Part shown: in pieces, positions 16,000 to 25,098 of the stretch
How positions within the stretch are numbered: position 1 is the first letter of the stretch
How the letters are laid out: every line of letters begins with the position of its first letter
Source: Candidatus Omnitrophota bacterium
Lineage (GTDB): Bacteria > Omnitrophota > Gorgyraeia > Gygaellales > Profunditerraquicolaceae
Reading direction: 5' to 3'
Assembly (NCBI GenBank): GCA_028718225.1
Contig: JAQUMI010000006.1
Location: 1-48,479, forward strand
Length of the DNA: 48,479 bases
Notes under the pieces: generated by a model
What the model saw: the letters and a program-made list of their open reading frames with translations, nothing else
What the model was told of the DNA's origin: nothing
Database searches by the model: none
Translations under genes and position numbers: made by a program

Positions 16000-17168
16000 C
16001 AGCAGGTAGAGTTACGGCCTTTATGTTTGGCTTGGTATAAGTTTTTATCGGAAGCGGAAATGAGTTCAGCGGGTAGTAAACCGTCTTCGGGGAAAGAAGA
16101 TACCCCGATACTGACGGTAAGCTTCTTAGTGGGAAAGATATCTTCGTTGGTAAAATCATGCTTTTCAATATCCATCCTTAAGCGTTCGGCAATCAAGAAC
16201 GCTTCTTTTTTATCGGCTTGGGGCAGGACCATTGCGAATTCCTCACCGCCATAACGGCAGACAAAATCCATCTTGCGCGACTGATTCTTAAGCAAGGAGG
16301 CTAATTCCCTTAAAATTTTATCTCCTGCCTGGTGGCCCAGGTGGTCGTTATAAACTTTAAAATAATCTATATCCAGCATAATCAGGCTTAAAGGCGATTT
16401 TATGGCCCGGCTTTTCTCCAGTTCTGAGAGCAGGAGATATTGGAAATAACCGTGATTCCAGAGTTCAGTCAGGGAGTCAAGGTTTGCCTGCATAACGGTT
16501 TTTTCATAAAGCTGCGAATTTTCAATAGCCAGCCCTGCCTGGTTGGCGAGCATAGCCAGCACGTGCAGGTCATCTTTGCTGATCGGCTCACGGGTAATAA
16601 AATTATCCGCGACAATTATTCCATTGATCTTGTCTTTGGCCTTAAGGGGCATTAAGACCAATTCTTCGCTTTTTAACATTTGCAGGAGCGGGGTATTGCG
16701 GTAATTCACGATTGTTTCTTTAGTAAGGTGCAGCGGCATTCCTTCCTGCGCTACCAGGCTCAAGAGGTTCTCGTTTTTATCGCTTAAGGCGACCTTTAGA
16801 CTGCGGATTTGCTTGTTAAACCCGGATTCAAATCCGTTATCGGTATTAGCTGAAAATTTATAGGCGCTGATTAGATCATCCAAATCCATTTTCTCGCCTT
16901 CTATCTGGCTCCAGATACGGTTAGCTTCTTCTCCTGAATGCGGGCCGATAGCCATTTTGCCTTCAATTAAACTGTTTTTATCATTAATCAGGAAAAGAAT
17001 GGCCCGGTTAAAGCCCAGTCCGATATGCGCAGTTACTCCGGTAAGGATGATATAAAGGATTTCATCCAGTTTTAAGGTGGTGCGCATAGCATTGGAAATC
17101 TCGTAAAGTATCCCCAGCTCGGTTTTAGCGCGTTCAAGTTCCTGTTTTAATTTAGTAGTTTCTTCCAT
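15996..17168 (-). CDS. GAF-GGDEF diguanylate cyclase
   Basis: A 390-residue soluble protein. A short coiled coil (KLKQELERAKTELGILYEI) precedes a GAF-like sensor (about 30-205). A GGDEF domain follows: DSLTELWNHGYFQ, MLDIDYFKVYNDHLGHQAGD, and the active site RYGGEEFAMVLP. RKMD ends exactly five residues before GGEEF, so the RxxD product-inhibition site is intact. An active, feedback-controlled cyclic-di-GMP synthase is expected. The start was set at the ATG at 17168 (MEETTKLK). The upstream ATG at 17186 falls inside the predicted promoter. The stop overlaps the smc stop by 4 bases, tail to tail. Confidence 0.87.
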   Translation of the reverse strand: MEETTKLKQELERAKTELGILYEISNAMRTTLKLDEILYIILTGVTAHIGLGFNRAILFLINDKNSLIEGKMAIGPHSGEEANRIWSQIEGEKMDLDDLISAYKFSANTDNGFESGFNKQIRSLKVALSDKNENLLSLVAQEGMPLHLTKETIVNYRNTPLLQMLKSEELVLMPLKAKDKINGIIVADNFITREPISKDDLHVLAMLANQAGLAIENSQLYEKTVMQANLDSLTELWNHGYFQYLLLSELEKSRAIKSPLSLIMLDIDYFKVYNDHLGHQAGDKILRELASLLKNQSRKMDFVCRYGGEEFAMVLPQADKKEAFLIAERLRMDIEKHDFTNEDIFPTKKLTVSIGVSSFPEDGLLPAELISASDKNLYQAKHKGRNSTCC

Positions 17169-17176
17169 AAGGGATA

Positions 17177-17205
17177 AATGTAGCATATTTTAGCCTGGCT
17201 GTCAA
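17177..17205 (-). promoter_or_regulatory. Promoter of the diguanylate cyclase gene
   Basis: On the minus strand: TTGACA (17205-17200), 17 bases, then TACATT (17182-17177; 4 of 6 consensus bases). Transcription should start around 17170, leaving 0-2 bases before the ATG at 17168. Confidence 0.6.
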
Positions 17206-17249
17206 TCCCGGCTCTCTATGCAATGTGATAATTTTTAAAAAATTGAGTT

Positions 17250-17681
17250 TTAAGGAGTACAGGTAGAGTAATAGTCAGTCCCCGTGGCCATACAGATGCA
17301 ATAAGTGCATCCATTTGACCGTTTGTAGGCGCACGTGTACCAATCAGGCGTACAAGGTGCCGCTCCTGCTTGGCCCATAGCGTAGTACCAGGTCGGGCAG
17401 CCTGGGTAGGCCTGGCTTGTAATAGTGTCTCCATCAACAATCACGGTAATGGGAAAATCGCTGGTATAAGTGCCATAAACCGCATAAAAGGCCAACTGCG
17501 CCCGTCTTATGGCGTCCAGGTTGCTAAGGGCATGTGATTTTTGAGCCTTAGCTACATTGGTAAAATAGCGGGGTATAGCGACAAGAGCGAGGATACCGAT
17601 AATTACTACAACAATAATCAGTTCAATAAGAGTGAAACCGTGTTTTTTCCCTGAAAGAATATTTTTAGGGGTTAAGGGCAT
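17250..17681 (-). CDS. Type IV pilin-like protein (first copy)
   Basis: A 143-residue prepilin. The leader ends at Gly 15, followed by FTLIELIIVVVIIGILALVA. This is the classic prepilin peptidase site with Glu at mature position 5 and a hydrophobic stalk helix. The globular part carries AVYGTYTSDFPITVIVDGDT and several cysteines, ending STCTP. A related gene with the same plan lies at 35467-35877. Neither is next to pilus assembly genes, so it may be a major pilin-like or pseudopilin subunit assembled by machinery encoded elsewhere. There is no clear Shine-Dalgarno site before the ATG. Confidence 0.85.
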   Translation of the reverse strand: MPLTPKNILSGKKHGFTLIELIIVVVIIGILALVAIPRYFTNVAKAQKSHALSNLDAIRRAQLAFYAVYGTYTSDFPITVIVDGDTITSQAYPGCPTWYYAMGQAGAAPCTPDWYTCAYKRSNGCTYCICMATGTDYYSTCTP

Positions 17682-17701
17682 AGGTTATTCTTTACGTCAA
17701 T

Positions 17702-17729
17702 AGTTTATTCTTACGCTAGGTTTTGTCAA
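17702..17729 (-). promoter_or_regulatory. Possible promoter of the first pilin-like gene
   Basis: On the minus strand: TTGACA (17729-17724), a 16-base spacer and TAAACT (17707-17702). The -10 match is weak. The 198-base gap between this gene and recA also holds the recA promoter in the other direction. Confidence 0.4.
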
Positions 17730-17822
17730 GGAGTTTTGTTTGAGGAAGCGGCTGCTTGTCCGGATTAAGTTAGACTTTTTGGTTTATTACGTCAATTAAG
17801 GCAGAAAGGAGGTATTATTTGT

Positions 17823-17851
17823 TTGACAGTGAGGCGGGTGCAGGATATAAT
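17823..17851 (+). promoter_or_regulatory. Consensus promoter of recA
   Basis: TTGACA (17823-17828), 17 bases, TATAAT (17846-17851). The predicted start near 17858 leaves a leader of about 27 bases that contains CGGAGG before the recA ATG. No LexA-type operator resembling the E. coli or Bacillus box was seen. Confidence 0.85.
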
Positions 17852-17884
17852 ATTAATCTAAAACTATAAAAATCGGAGGCAGTT

Positions 17885-18907
17885 ATGGTTACCAAAGATA
17901 AAAAGGAAGAAACGCAGAACATTTCTGACCGGAGCAAGGCTTTAGAGCTGGCTTTAGCTCAAATTGAGAAACAATTTGGCAAGGGTTCAATAATGAAGCT
18001 CGGGGCGCACACTAAAGCGAATGTAGAGACAATACCCACAGGCGCGCTTACTTTGGATGTTGCTTTAGGAGTCGGCGGCCTGCCTCGCGGCAGGGTAGTT
18101 GAAATATTCGGCCCGGAGGCCTCTGGAAAGACCACTTTGACCTTGACCGCAATAAGAGAGAACCAAAAAAAAGGCGGGGTTGCAGCTTTTATTGACGCCG
18201 AACACGCCTTTGATTCTACTTATGCCAAGTTAATCGGAGTAAACCTGGATGACCTTTTAATTTCCCAGCCGGATACCGGAGAACAGGCATTGGAGATAGC
18301 CGAAACTTTAGTGCGCTCAAATGCCGTGGATTTAGTGGTTATAGATTCAGTCGCCGCGCTTACTCCGCGGGCTGAGATCGAAGGCGAGATGGGTGATTCG
18401 CATATGGGGCTTCAGGCGCGCCTGATGTCGCAGGCCTTGCGTAAATTGACCAGCGCTATCAGTAAATCGAGGACCACTGTAATTTTCATTAATCAGTTAA
18501 GAGAGAAGATCGGCGTGATGTTCGGCTCACCGGAAACTACTCCCGGCGGACGGGCGCTCAAATTTTATTCCTCGGTAAGACTGGATGTGCGCAGGATTGC
18601 TTATTTAAAAGAAGGGGACAGGGTTATCGGTAATCATGTCCGGGTAAGGGTGGTAAAGAATAAGATAGCCCCTCCTTTTCGTGAGGCGGAGTTCGATATC
18701 CTGCATAACGAAGGGATCGCTAAAGTCGCAGCGGTGATCGATGCCGGACTGAACATGGAAGTAATAGCTAAATCCGGGACCTGGCTTTCGTTTAATAATG
18801 AAAAGCTCGGCCAAGGCAGAGATGCGGCGATCAAGGGGTTAAAAGAAAACCCCAAATTGCAGGAGCAGATAGAAAAAGAAGTCAGGAAGAAACTGAGCGT
18901 TGAATAA
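17885..18907 (+). CDS. recA: Recombinase RecA
   Basis: A 340-residue DNA strand-exchange ATPase for homologous recombination and SOS signalling. Visible motifs: [26 protein letters not shown], Walker [20 protein letters not shown], Walker [11 protein letters not shown], the L1/L2 region ([20 protein letters not shown] and [20 protein letters not shown]) and [20 protein letters not shown] stands 5 bases before the ATG. It is followed, with an 8-base overlap, by recX. Confidence 0.97.
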   Translation: MVTKDKKEETQNISDRSKALELALAQIEKQFGKGSIMKLGAHTKANVETIPTGALTLDVALGVGGLPRGRVVEIFGPEASGKTTLTLTAIRENQKKGGVAAFIDAEHAFDSTYAKLIGVNLDDLLISQPDTGEQALEIAETLVRSNAVDLVVIDSVAALTPRAEIEGEMGDSHMGLQARLMSQALRKLTSAISKSRTTVIFINQLREKIGVMFGSPETTPGGRALKFYSSVRLDVRRIAYLKEGDRVIGNHVRVRVVKNKIAPPFREAEFDILHNEGIAKVAAVIDAGLNMEVIAKSGTWLSFNNEKLGQGRDAAIKGLKENPKLQEQIEKEVRKKLSVE

Positions 18908-19367
18908 ACGGACAGAGTCCTTTGCTAAAGCCCGGGATTACGCCTTCTTTTTGCTGAAGTTCAGGTTGCGCAGCGAGAATGAACTTGCCGGCCGCCTAAA
19001 GCTTAAGAAAATCCCCGCAGAGACGATCAAAGAAGTAATCTCTTTCCTGAAAGAGAAGAGATTTATTGACGATAATGTTTTTGCCAGGGCCTGGATAAAC
19101 TCCCGTTTAAAAAAGCCGTTTGGGTTAAGAAGGATTAAGCAAGAGTTACGGCAAAAAGGCGTGGATAAAGAAATAATTGAGGCTCAAACAGCCAAGTTAG
19201 AAGATTATTCAGAGGGCAAGACAGTTCTGGATTTAGCTAAAGGTAGGTTAAATAGGATAAAAGGGATTGATCAGGTCAGCTCCAAGAGGCGGGTTTACGC
19301 ATATTTAGCGCGCCGCGGATTCTCTCCCGAGGTTATCATCGATACATTAAATCAGCTATGCAGGTAG
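18900..19367 (+). CDS. recX: RecA regulator RecX
   Basis: A 155-residue helical protein of the RecX family, which binds the RecA filament and limits its activity. Typical stretches: [40 protein letters not shown] and [19 protein letters not shown]. Start is a TTG overlapping the recA stop, giving coupled translation. The recA-recX-alaS order is common in bacteria. Confidence 0.9.
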   Translation: MNKRTESFAKARDYAFFLLKFRLRSENELAGRLKLKKIPAETIKEVISFLKEKRFIDDNVFARAWINSRLKKPFGLRRIKQELRQKGVDKEIIEAQTAKLEDYSEGKTVLDLAKGRLNRIKGIDQVSSKRRVYAYLARRGFSPEVIIDTLNQLCR

Positions 19368-21907
19368 ATTCTTTAAGAGAAAAATTCCTCGAGTTTTTTA
19401 AATCCCAAAAACATAAAATCGCAGAGAGCGATTCCTTGGTGCCTAAAGATGACCCTACGGTATTATTTACTCCGGCGGGGATGAACCAGTTTAAAAAGGA
19501 ATTTTTAGGGTTTGATTCCGGATTTAAGCGCGCGGCTACTTCCCAGCGCTGCCTGCGCACCGATGACCTGGATAAGGTCGGTAAAACCTCCAGCCACCAT
19601 ACGTTTTTTGAAATGCTGGGAAATTTTTCCTTTGGCGATTATTTTAAGGACGAGGCGATTAGCTGGGCCTGGGAATTCCTGACTAAAGAATTAAAAATTA
19701 AAGAAGATAAGCTTTGGGTATCGGTCTACAAAGATGATGCTGAGGCCTATAAGATTTGGAAAGATAAAATAGGCATACCGGACAAGAAAATTATTAAGCT
19801 GGGGGATAAGGATAATTTCTGGCCAGCCGAAGCAAAAACAAAAGGCCCCAATGGGCCTTGCGGCCCCTGCTCTGAGATATTTTATGATTTTGGCGCCGAT
19901 GTTGGTTGCGGTGAAAAGATTTGTGATCCTTCCTGCAGCTGCGGCAGGTTTGTGGAGATTTGGAATCTCGTTTTTACCCAGTTTAACCGTAAAGAAGACG
20001 GTTCTTTAGTGCCACTTCCTAATAAGAATATTGATACGGGGATGGGCTTAGAGCGGCTGGCTTCGGTAATGGAGGGCAAGCAGAGTAATTTTGAGACTGA
20101 TCTTTTTGAGCCGATAGTCAAAGAAATAAGAAAACGCATAACGGTTAAAACACCTAAAGAAAATGAATTTGTTTACGCCATAGCAGATCATATTCGCGCG
20201 GTAGTTTTTTGTGTTTATGACGGTGTATTGCCGTCTAATGAAGGCCGCGGTTATGTGGTGAGGAAAATAATCCGTAAAAGCGTCCTGCACTTAAGGGTTT
20301 TGGGGATAGAAGAGCCGCTATTGAATAAACTGGTTCCTTTGATCAGCCAAGTTATGCGCGTTCCTTATCCGGACTTAAAAGACAGGCAGGAAGACATAGC
20401 GTTAGTTATTTCCAATGAAGAAAAGAATTTTATTAATACACTTGAATCAAGCGGGAATCTGTTTTCTAAAATTCTTCTAACAGCTGATGTAACAGAAATA
20501 GGAGAATTTATTTTTAAACTATATGATACATATGGTATACCTCCAGAAGTAACTACAGATAACCTTAAGAAACGGGGTTTTAAAAATTTGGATGCACGAG
20601 TTTACGTGGTTGCAAATAAGAAGCTCGAAGAACAGAAAGAACGCTCAAGGCAGCAAAGCGCGATGAAGGGGGATGTATTTGGCGCCAAAGGCCTGGATAT
20701 CAAAGTCAAAAATAGCAAATTTGCCGGTTATAAGGAAAATTCGGTAGAAGCCGAAATTCTAGCCATATTAAAAGACGGCGAGATTGTTTTAGACCAAACT
20801 CCTTTTTACGCGGAATCCGGCGGACAGGTCGGAGATACCGGAAAATTGACCAAAGGAAAGAGCGTTTTTGAGGTTTTAGATACGCAAAAAAACGAGAATG
20901 TCATTTTACATATCGGAAAGGTTGTCTCGGGCAGTTTTAAAAAAGGCGATAGGGTAAAGGCGCAGATAAATATTGAGCGCAGATTGAACATTACCCGGAA
21001 CCACACTGCTACGCACATATTGCAGGCAGCTTTAAGAAAAGTTTTGGGAACCCATGTCCAGCAACAGGGTTCGCTGGTGGGTGCAGAAAAATTCCGTTTT
21101 GACTTTGCGCATTTTAAAAGCTTATCCAAGGAGGAGATTGCCAGGGTTGAGGAGGTAGCCAATGAGTATGTTTATCAACATGAGGCAGTAAGCTGCAAAG
21201 AAATGCCTTTAAAAGAAGCAAAGAAGGCAGGAGCCCTGGCGTTTTTCGAGGAGAAATATGGCGAGTGCGTACGCGTAGTGAGCATCGGAGGTATCTCTAA
21301 AGAGCTATGCGGCGGGACACACCTGGATAATATCAGTAAGATCGGTTTGATAAAGATAATCAGCGAGGGGTCGGTAGCCAGCGGCATAAGAAGAATTGAA
21401 GGCGCTACCGGAAGTTTTGCTGAGAAGTTTATCAAGGAAGAAGAGCAGAACACTATTGCCGGGGCTAAGAAGAAAGAGCAGTTGAAGCAGCAAAAAGAGC
21501 AGGAGAAGAAGCGTAATTTAGAAGTAAGTGATATCCTTAAAGGTGCAGTCCCAAGGCTGATAAATAAGGGGATAAAAATAAATGGCGTAAACGTAGTATC
21601 TTCGCTGGAGGCTAATTTAGATATGCATGCCTTGCGGCTTCTGGCGGATAAAGTAAAGGCAGAGTTAAAGCAGGGAGTGATTGCTTTGGGTTCGCAGGAT
21701 AATGCCCAAAAGAGAGCTTATCTGGTTATCGCGGTTACCCAGGATTTATTAGCTAAAGGTTTAGACGCGGGTAGATTGATCCGTCAGATCGCTCCGCTTA
21801 TCGGAGGTTCAGGCGGGGGAAGGCCGGATTTCGCGCAGGCCGGCGGGAGTAAGCCGGAAAATTTAGCGCAAGCCTTAGAGGAGTTAAGAAAGGTAATTAA
21901 CCTATGA
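19358..21907 (+). CDS. alaS: Alanyl-tRNA synthetase
   Basis: An 849-residue class II synthetase. The catalytic core has FTPAGMNQFKKEFLG, TSQRCLRTDDLDKVG and FFEMLGNFSFGDYFK. The editing domain has the zinc ligands RNHTATHILQ and CGGTH. The C-terminal C-Ala domain ends GGSGGGRPDFAQAGG. The ATG overlaps the recX stop. A patch around 20440-20600 (KLYDTYGIPPEVTT region) is clearly richer in A+T and in codons such as ACA, ATA and GTA than the rest of the gene, without breaking the frame. Confidence 0.97.
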   Translation: MQVDSLREKFLEFFKSQKHKIAESDSLVPKDDPTVLFTPAGMNQFKKEFLGFDSGFKRAATSQRCLRTDDLDKVGKTSSHHTFFEMLGNFSFGDYFKDEAISWAWEFLTKELKIKEDKLWVSVYKDDAEAYKIWKDKIGIPDKKIIKLGDKDNFWPAEAKTKGPNGPCGPCSEIFYDFGADVGCGEKICDPSCSCGRFVEIWNLVFTQFNRKEDGSLVPLPNKNIDTGMGLERLASVMEGKQSNFETDLFEPIVKEIRKRITVKTPKENEFVYAIADHIRAVVFCVYDGVLPSNEGRGYVVRKIIRKSVLHLRVLGIEEPLLNKLVPLISQVMRVPYPDLKDRQEDIALVISNEEKNFINTLESSGNLFSKILLTADVTEIGEFIFKLYDTYGIPPEVTTDNLKKRGFKNLDARVYVVANKKLEEQKERSRQQSAMKGDVFGAKGLDIKVKNSKFAGYKENSVEAEILAILKDGEIVLDQTPFYAESGGQVGDTGKLTKGKSVFEVLDTQKNENVILHIGKVVSGSFKKGDRVKAQINIERRLNITRNHTATHILQAALRKVLGTHVQQQGSLVGAEKFRFDFAHFKSLSKEEIARVEEVANEYVYQHEAVSCKEMPLKEAKKAGALAFFEEKYGECVRVVSIGGISKELCGGTHLDNISKIGLIKIISEGSVASGIRRIEGATGSFAEKFIKEEEQNTIAGAKKKEQLKQQKEQEKKRNLEVSDILKGAVPRLINKGIKINGVNVVSSLEANLDMHALRLLADKVKAELKQGVIALGSQDNAQKRAYLVIAVTQDLLAKGLDAGRLIRQIAPLIGGSGGGRPDFAQAGGSKPENLAQALEELRKVINL

Positions 21908-23130
21908 AAATAATCCGTTATGGCAGCAAACAACTGGAAAAGATTTACAATCGCGGCGCATTTAAAAAGCCCCGGGTCGAGGATAAAGTAAAAAAGATTA
22001 TCGATGATGTGCGTTCATTCGGCGATGATGCTTTATTGAAATATACCAGGAAGTTTGACGGTGTTAAATTGATACCCAGGCAGCTAAAGGTAGCGGAAAT
22101 CGAGATTAGCGGGGCCTATCAGAATATCAGTCCGAATTTTGTAGCAAGCCTCAAGACCGTAATTGAAAACGTGAACCGTTTTTACCGCAAGACCCTGAAA
22201 AAATCCTGGAGAATGAAGGATAGTGATGGAGTAGTGCTGGGAGAAAACTATTTACCTTTAGAACGCGTGGGAATTTATATTCCTGCCGGAACCGCGCCTT
22301 TGGTCTCTACGGTTTACATGAGCGTGCTTCCGGCCAAGATAGCCGGAGTTAAAAGAATCGCCCTGATCAGCCCGCCCGACAAAAATGGCCGCATCAATCC
22401 GCACATATTGGTAATGGCGGATTTGTTAAAGGTGGATGAGGTCTACCGTGTTGGCGGCGCTCAAGGGATCGCCGCCCTGGCTTATGGGACAAAAACAATT
22501 CCCGCCGTGGATAAGATCATCGGCCCGGGGAATATTTATGTGAGTGAGGCAAAAAGGCAGGTCTTTGGCCAGGTGGATATTGATATGATTGCCGGGCCTA
22601 CGGAGCTGGTGGTTATTGCTAACCGCTTTAGCGACCCGAAGTTTATCGTTGCGGATTTAGCTGCGCAGAAAGAGCACGCCAAAGGTTTAGCGGTGTTAAT
22701 TACCAATTCTAAAGCCCTGGCTCAACAGGTAAAGTCTCAAAGCGGTGACCAGGATGGCTTCATTATTCTAACCAAAAATCTAGAGCAGGCAGTTGAAGCC
22801 AGTAATAGGATTGCGCCGGAGCACCTTGAAATTTTGGTGCAGAACCCCAAGCGGCTGCTTAAGGGGATAAAAAATGCCGGAGCAATATTCTTGGGGCCAT
22901 ACAGCCCGACGGCGGTCGGAGATTATGTTGCCGGGCCAAGCCATGTTTTACCCACAGCCGGCACTGCCAGATTTTTCTCAGGGTTATCCGTCTGTGATTT
23001 TATGAAGAGCAACCATATAATCAGTTATTCCAAAAAAGCCCTGGAAAAAATGCGCGAGCCTCTGGAAAAAATTGCCGGGATTGAAGGATTAACCAAGCAT
23101 TTGGATTCGGTAAAGGCGAGGTTTGAATAA
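21904..23130 (+). CDS. hisD: Histidinol dehydrogenase
   Basis: A 408-residue enzyme for the last two oxidations of histidine synthesis. Motifs: GIYIPAGTAPLVSTVYMS, GGAQGIAALAYGT, GPGNIYVSEAKRQVFG, IAGPTELVVIA, the catalytic pair in APEHLEI and the C-terminal ALGDYVAG-like segment TAVGDYVAGPSHVLPTAGTA. It begins the his block in an ATGA overlap with alaS, so his expression may be partly coupled to recA-alaS transcription. Confidence 0.96.
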   Translation: MKIIRYGSKQLEKIYNRGAFKKPRVEDKVKKIIDDVRSFGDDALLKYTRKFDGVKLIPRQLKVAEIEISGAYQNISPNFVASLKTVIENVNRFYRKTLKKSWRMKDSDGVVLGENYLPLERVGIYIPAGTAPLVSTVYMSVLPAKIAGVKRIALISPPDKNGRINPHILVMADLLKVDEVYRVGGAQGIAALAYGTKTIPAVDKIIGPGNIYVSEAKRQVFGQVDIDMIAGPTELVVIANRFSDPKFIVADLAAQKEHAKGLAVLITNSKALAQQVKSQSGDQDGFIILTKNLEQAVEASNRIAPEHLEILVQNPKRLLKGIKNAGAIFLGPYSPTAVGDYVAGPSHVLPTAGTARFFSGLSVCDFMKSNHIISYSKKALEKMREPLEKIAGIEGLTKHLDSVKARFE

Positions 23131-23139
23131 AGGAGAAAG

Positions 23140-23757
23140 ATGACTCAGAGAATATTTGAAAATACACGGAAGACAAATGAAACAGAAATATTTATTAAGC
23201 TAAATGTTGATGGAACAGAGGAAAGAAAAATCAATACCGGTATCGGTTTCCTTGACCATATGCTTGATCTATTTGCTTATTGGGGTCATTTTGACTTAGA
23301 GGTGATTGTTAAAAAAGGTGATTTTGATATAGATATTCACCATACTAATGAAGATGTAGGTATATTCTTAGGGCAGGCTTTTAAAGTAGCCCTAGGAGAT
23401 AAAAAAGGGATAAATCGTAACGGCAATGCGTCTGTGCCCATGGAAGATGTTACTGCGCATGTGGCTGTTGATATCAGCGGTAGGGGTTCGTTTAAGCTGG
23501 ATTTATTGGGTAAAGCAGTGGCCTATCCTCTTGCCCAAGGCGAAGAAAAATATAAAATGGAGTACGCGGAGCATTTTTTCGAGGCATTTGCCAAACAACT
23601 AGGGATGAACCTGAACATCAGAATAGATAACCCTAATCCGGATTTACATGCTACCTTAGAGCCTGTTTTTAAGGCTTTGGGCAAGGCCTTGGATATAGCT
23701 ACGCAAATTGATTCCCGCAGAAAGGGCATTCCTTCTACAAAAGGGGTAATTGATTAG
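23140..23757 (+). CDS. hisB: Imidazoleglycerol-phosphate dehydratase, with an altered metal motif
   Basis: A 205-residue monofunctional HisB (no phosphatase domain). Conserved parts: GIGFLDHMLDLFAYWGHFDL, the first metal motif HHTNEDVG, AHVAVDISGRGSF, EYAEHFFEAFA and the C-terminal PSTKGVID. The second metal motif, normally HHxxE, reads HATLE (in NPDLHATLEPVFKALGKAL), so one histidine of the pair is Ala. The first half (23140-23400) is AT-rich compared with its neighbours. AAAGGAG lies just before the ATG. The enzyme should still be a dehydratase, but its metal centre deserves a check. Confidence 0.92.
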   Translation: MTQRIFENTRKTNETEIFIKLNVDGTEERKINTGIGFLDHMLDLFAYWGHFDLEVIVKKGDFDIDIHHTNEDVGIFLGQAFKVALGDKKGINRNGNASVPMEDVTAHVAVDISGRGSFKLDLLGKAVAYPLAQGEEKYKMEYAEHFFEAFAKQLGMNLNIRIDNPNPDLHATLEPVFKALGKALDIATQIDSRRKGIPSTKGVID

Positions 23758-24366
23758 ATGATAGCCATAATTGATTACGGTATGGGTAATATTCATAGCG
23801 TAAAAAAGGCCCTGGAGCTTTACGGTGCCAAAACCAAGGTCAGTAATAACCCCAGGGAAATTTCTTCCTGCCGGAAAATAATTTTACCCGGAGTAGGCGC
23901 GTTTGGCGAAGCGGCGCAAGAACTAGAAAAACAGGGTTTAGCTGCTTTGATTAAGGATGAGATTAAAAACAGGAAGCCTTTCCTGGGGATTTGTCTCGGG
24001 ATGCAGCTTTTGTTTGAAAAGAGCGAAGAGGCAAATAAATGCCCCGGGCTGGGGATCATTAGGGGTGAGGTTAAAAAATTCCCGGTTTCTGATTTAAAGG
24101 TCCCCCATATGGGCTGGAACCAGTTAAAACAGGAGATAGATAGCTGTCCTTTATTAAAAGGCATAGCGGGTGGTTCTTATGTTTATTTTTGTCATTCGTA
24201 TTATCCGCAGCCAAAAGAGGCAGCTGTGGTTGCCGCTACTACCGGCTATGGGATGAATTTTGCCTCAATAGTCTGGCAGGATAATGTCTACGGCGCGCAA
24301 TTCCATCCTGAAAAAAGCCAGGGTGTAGGCTTAAAAATGCTCGAAAACTTCGTTAATTTATGTTAA
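23758..24366 (+). CDS. hisH: Imidazole glycerol phosphate synthase, glutaminase subunit
   Basis: A 202-residue class I glutamine amidotransferase that supplies ammonia to HisF. The nucleophile Cys is in LGICLGMQLLFEKSEE. His and Glu of the triad are in GAQFHPEKSQGVG. PGVGAFG and HMGWNQL are also typical. It starts on the base after the hisB stop and overlaps hisA by 7 bases. Confidence 0.95.
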   Translation: MIAIIDYGMGNIHSVKKALELYGAKTKVSNNPREISSCRKIILPGVGAFGEAAQELEKQGLAALIKDEIKNRKPFLGICLGMQLLFEKSEEANKCPGLGIIRGEVKKFPVSDLKVPHMGWNQLKQEIDSCPLLKGIAGGSYVYFCHSYYPQPKEAAVVAATTGYGMNFASIVWQDNVYGAQFHPEKSQGVGLKMLENFVNLC

Positions 24367-25079
24367 TCATTCCGGCTATAGATTTACAGGACGGTTGCGT
24401 CGTAAGGCTTGTCCAGGGCAGGTCGAATAAGAAAATTTATTCCCGGGACCCGCTTAAGGCCGCCAAGTATTGGGTCAGACAGGGCGCGAAATTCCTGCAT
24501 ATTGTGGATTTGGATGGGGCATTTACCGGGATACCGAAGAACCTGGAAATAGTTAAAGAGATTGCCGGGAAAATCAAGGTGCCGGTTGAATTCGGCGGGG
24601 GGGTAAGAAAGCTTGAGACTGTTGATGCCGTGCTTAGCGCCGGAGTAGCCAGAGTTGTTTTAGGCACTAAGGCTGTTGAAGATAGGGATTTTTTGAAGAA
24701 GGCCCGGGGCAGGTTTAAAGATAAAATTATTGTGGGGGTTGACGCTAAAAACGGCAAGGTTATGATCCGGGGCTGGAAAACCGGGCATAATAATACGGAT
24801 GCCGTGCATTTCTGCCTTTACCTAAAAAAACTCGGGTTTAAAGAATTAATTTATACGGATGTCTTAAAAGACGGGACCCTCTTGGGGCCGAATATAAAAG
24901 AAATCAAAAAACTTTTAAAATTAACGGGATTGAAAATTATTGCCTCAGGAGGGATTTCCAGTTTAGAGGATTTAGCTAAACTAAAAACTCTGGAGAAAGA
25001 CGGGGTAAGCGGAATAATCGTGGGCAAGGCTTTATACGAAGGGAAATTCACCTTGCCCCAGGCCTTGAAATTGTCTTAA
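24360..25079 (+). CDS. hisA: Phosphoribosylformimino-AICAR-P isomerase
   Basis: A 239-residue (beta-alpha)8 barrel isomerising ProFAR to PRFAR. Motifs: IIPAIDLQDGCVVRLVQG (catalytic Asp), LHIVDLDGAFTG, VEFGGGVR, VVLGTKAVED, IIVGVDAKNGKV, YTDVLKDGTLLGPN and IIASGGISS. The ATG lies inside the end of hisH. HisF is separated from it by a lipoprotein gene. Confidence 0.95.
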   Translation: MLIIPAIDLQDGCVVRLVQGRSNKKIYSRDPLKAAKYWVRQGAKFLHIVDLDGAFTGIPKNLEIVKEIAGKIKVPVEFGGGVRKLETVDAVLSAGVARVVLGTKAVEDRDFLKKARGRFKDKIIVGVDAKNGKVMIRGWKTGHNNTDAVHFCLYLKKLGFKELIYTDVLKDGTLLGPNIKEIKKLLKLTGLKIIASGGISSLEDLAKLKTLEKDGVSGIIVGKALYEGKFTLPQALKLS

Positions 25080-25098
25080 TCAAAAAAAAGGGGGGGAT

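Noticed and set aside
17169-17186. Upstream ATG for the diguanylate cyclase
   Set aside because: It lies within the predicted promoter spacer, so it would not be on the transcript; no ribosome site precedes it.
17687-17884. SOS (LexA) operator at recA
   Set aside because: No sequence resembling the E. coli or Bacillus LexA box was found in the gap; a divergent operator cannot be excluded.
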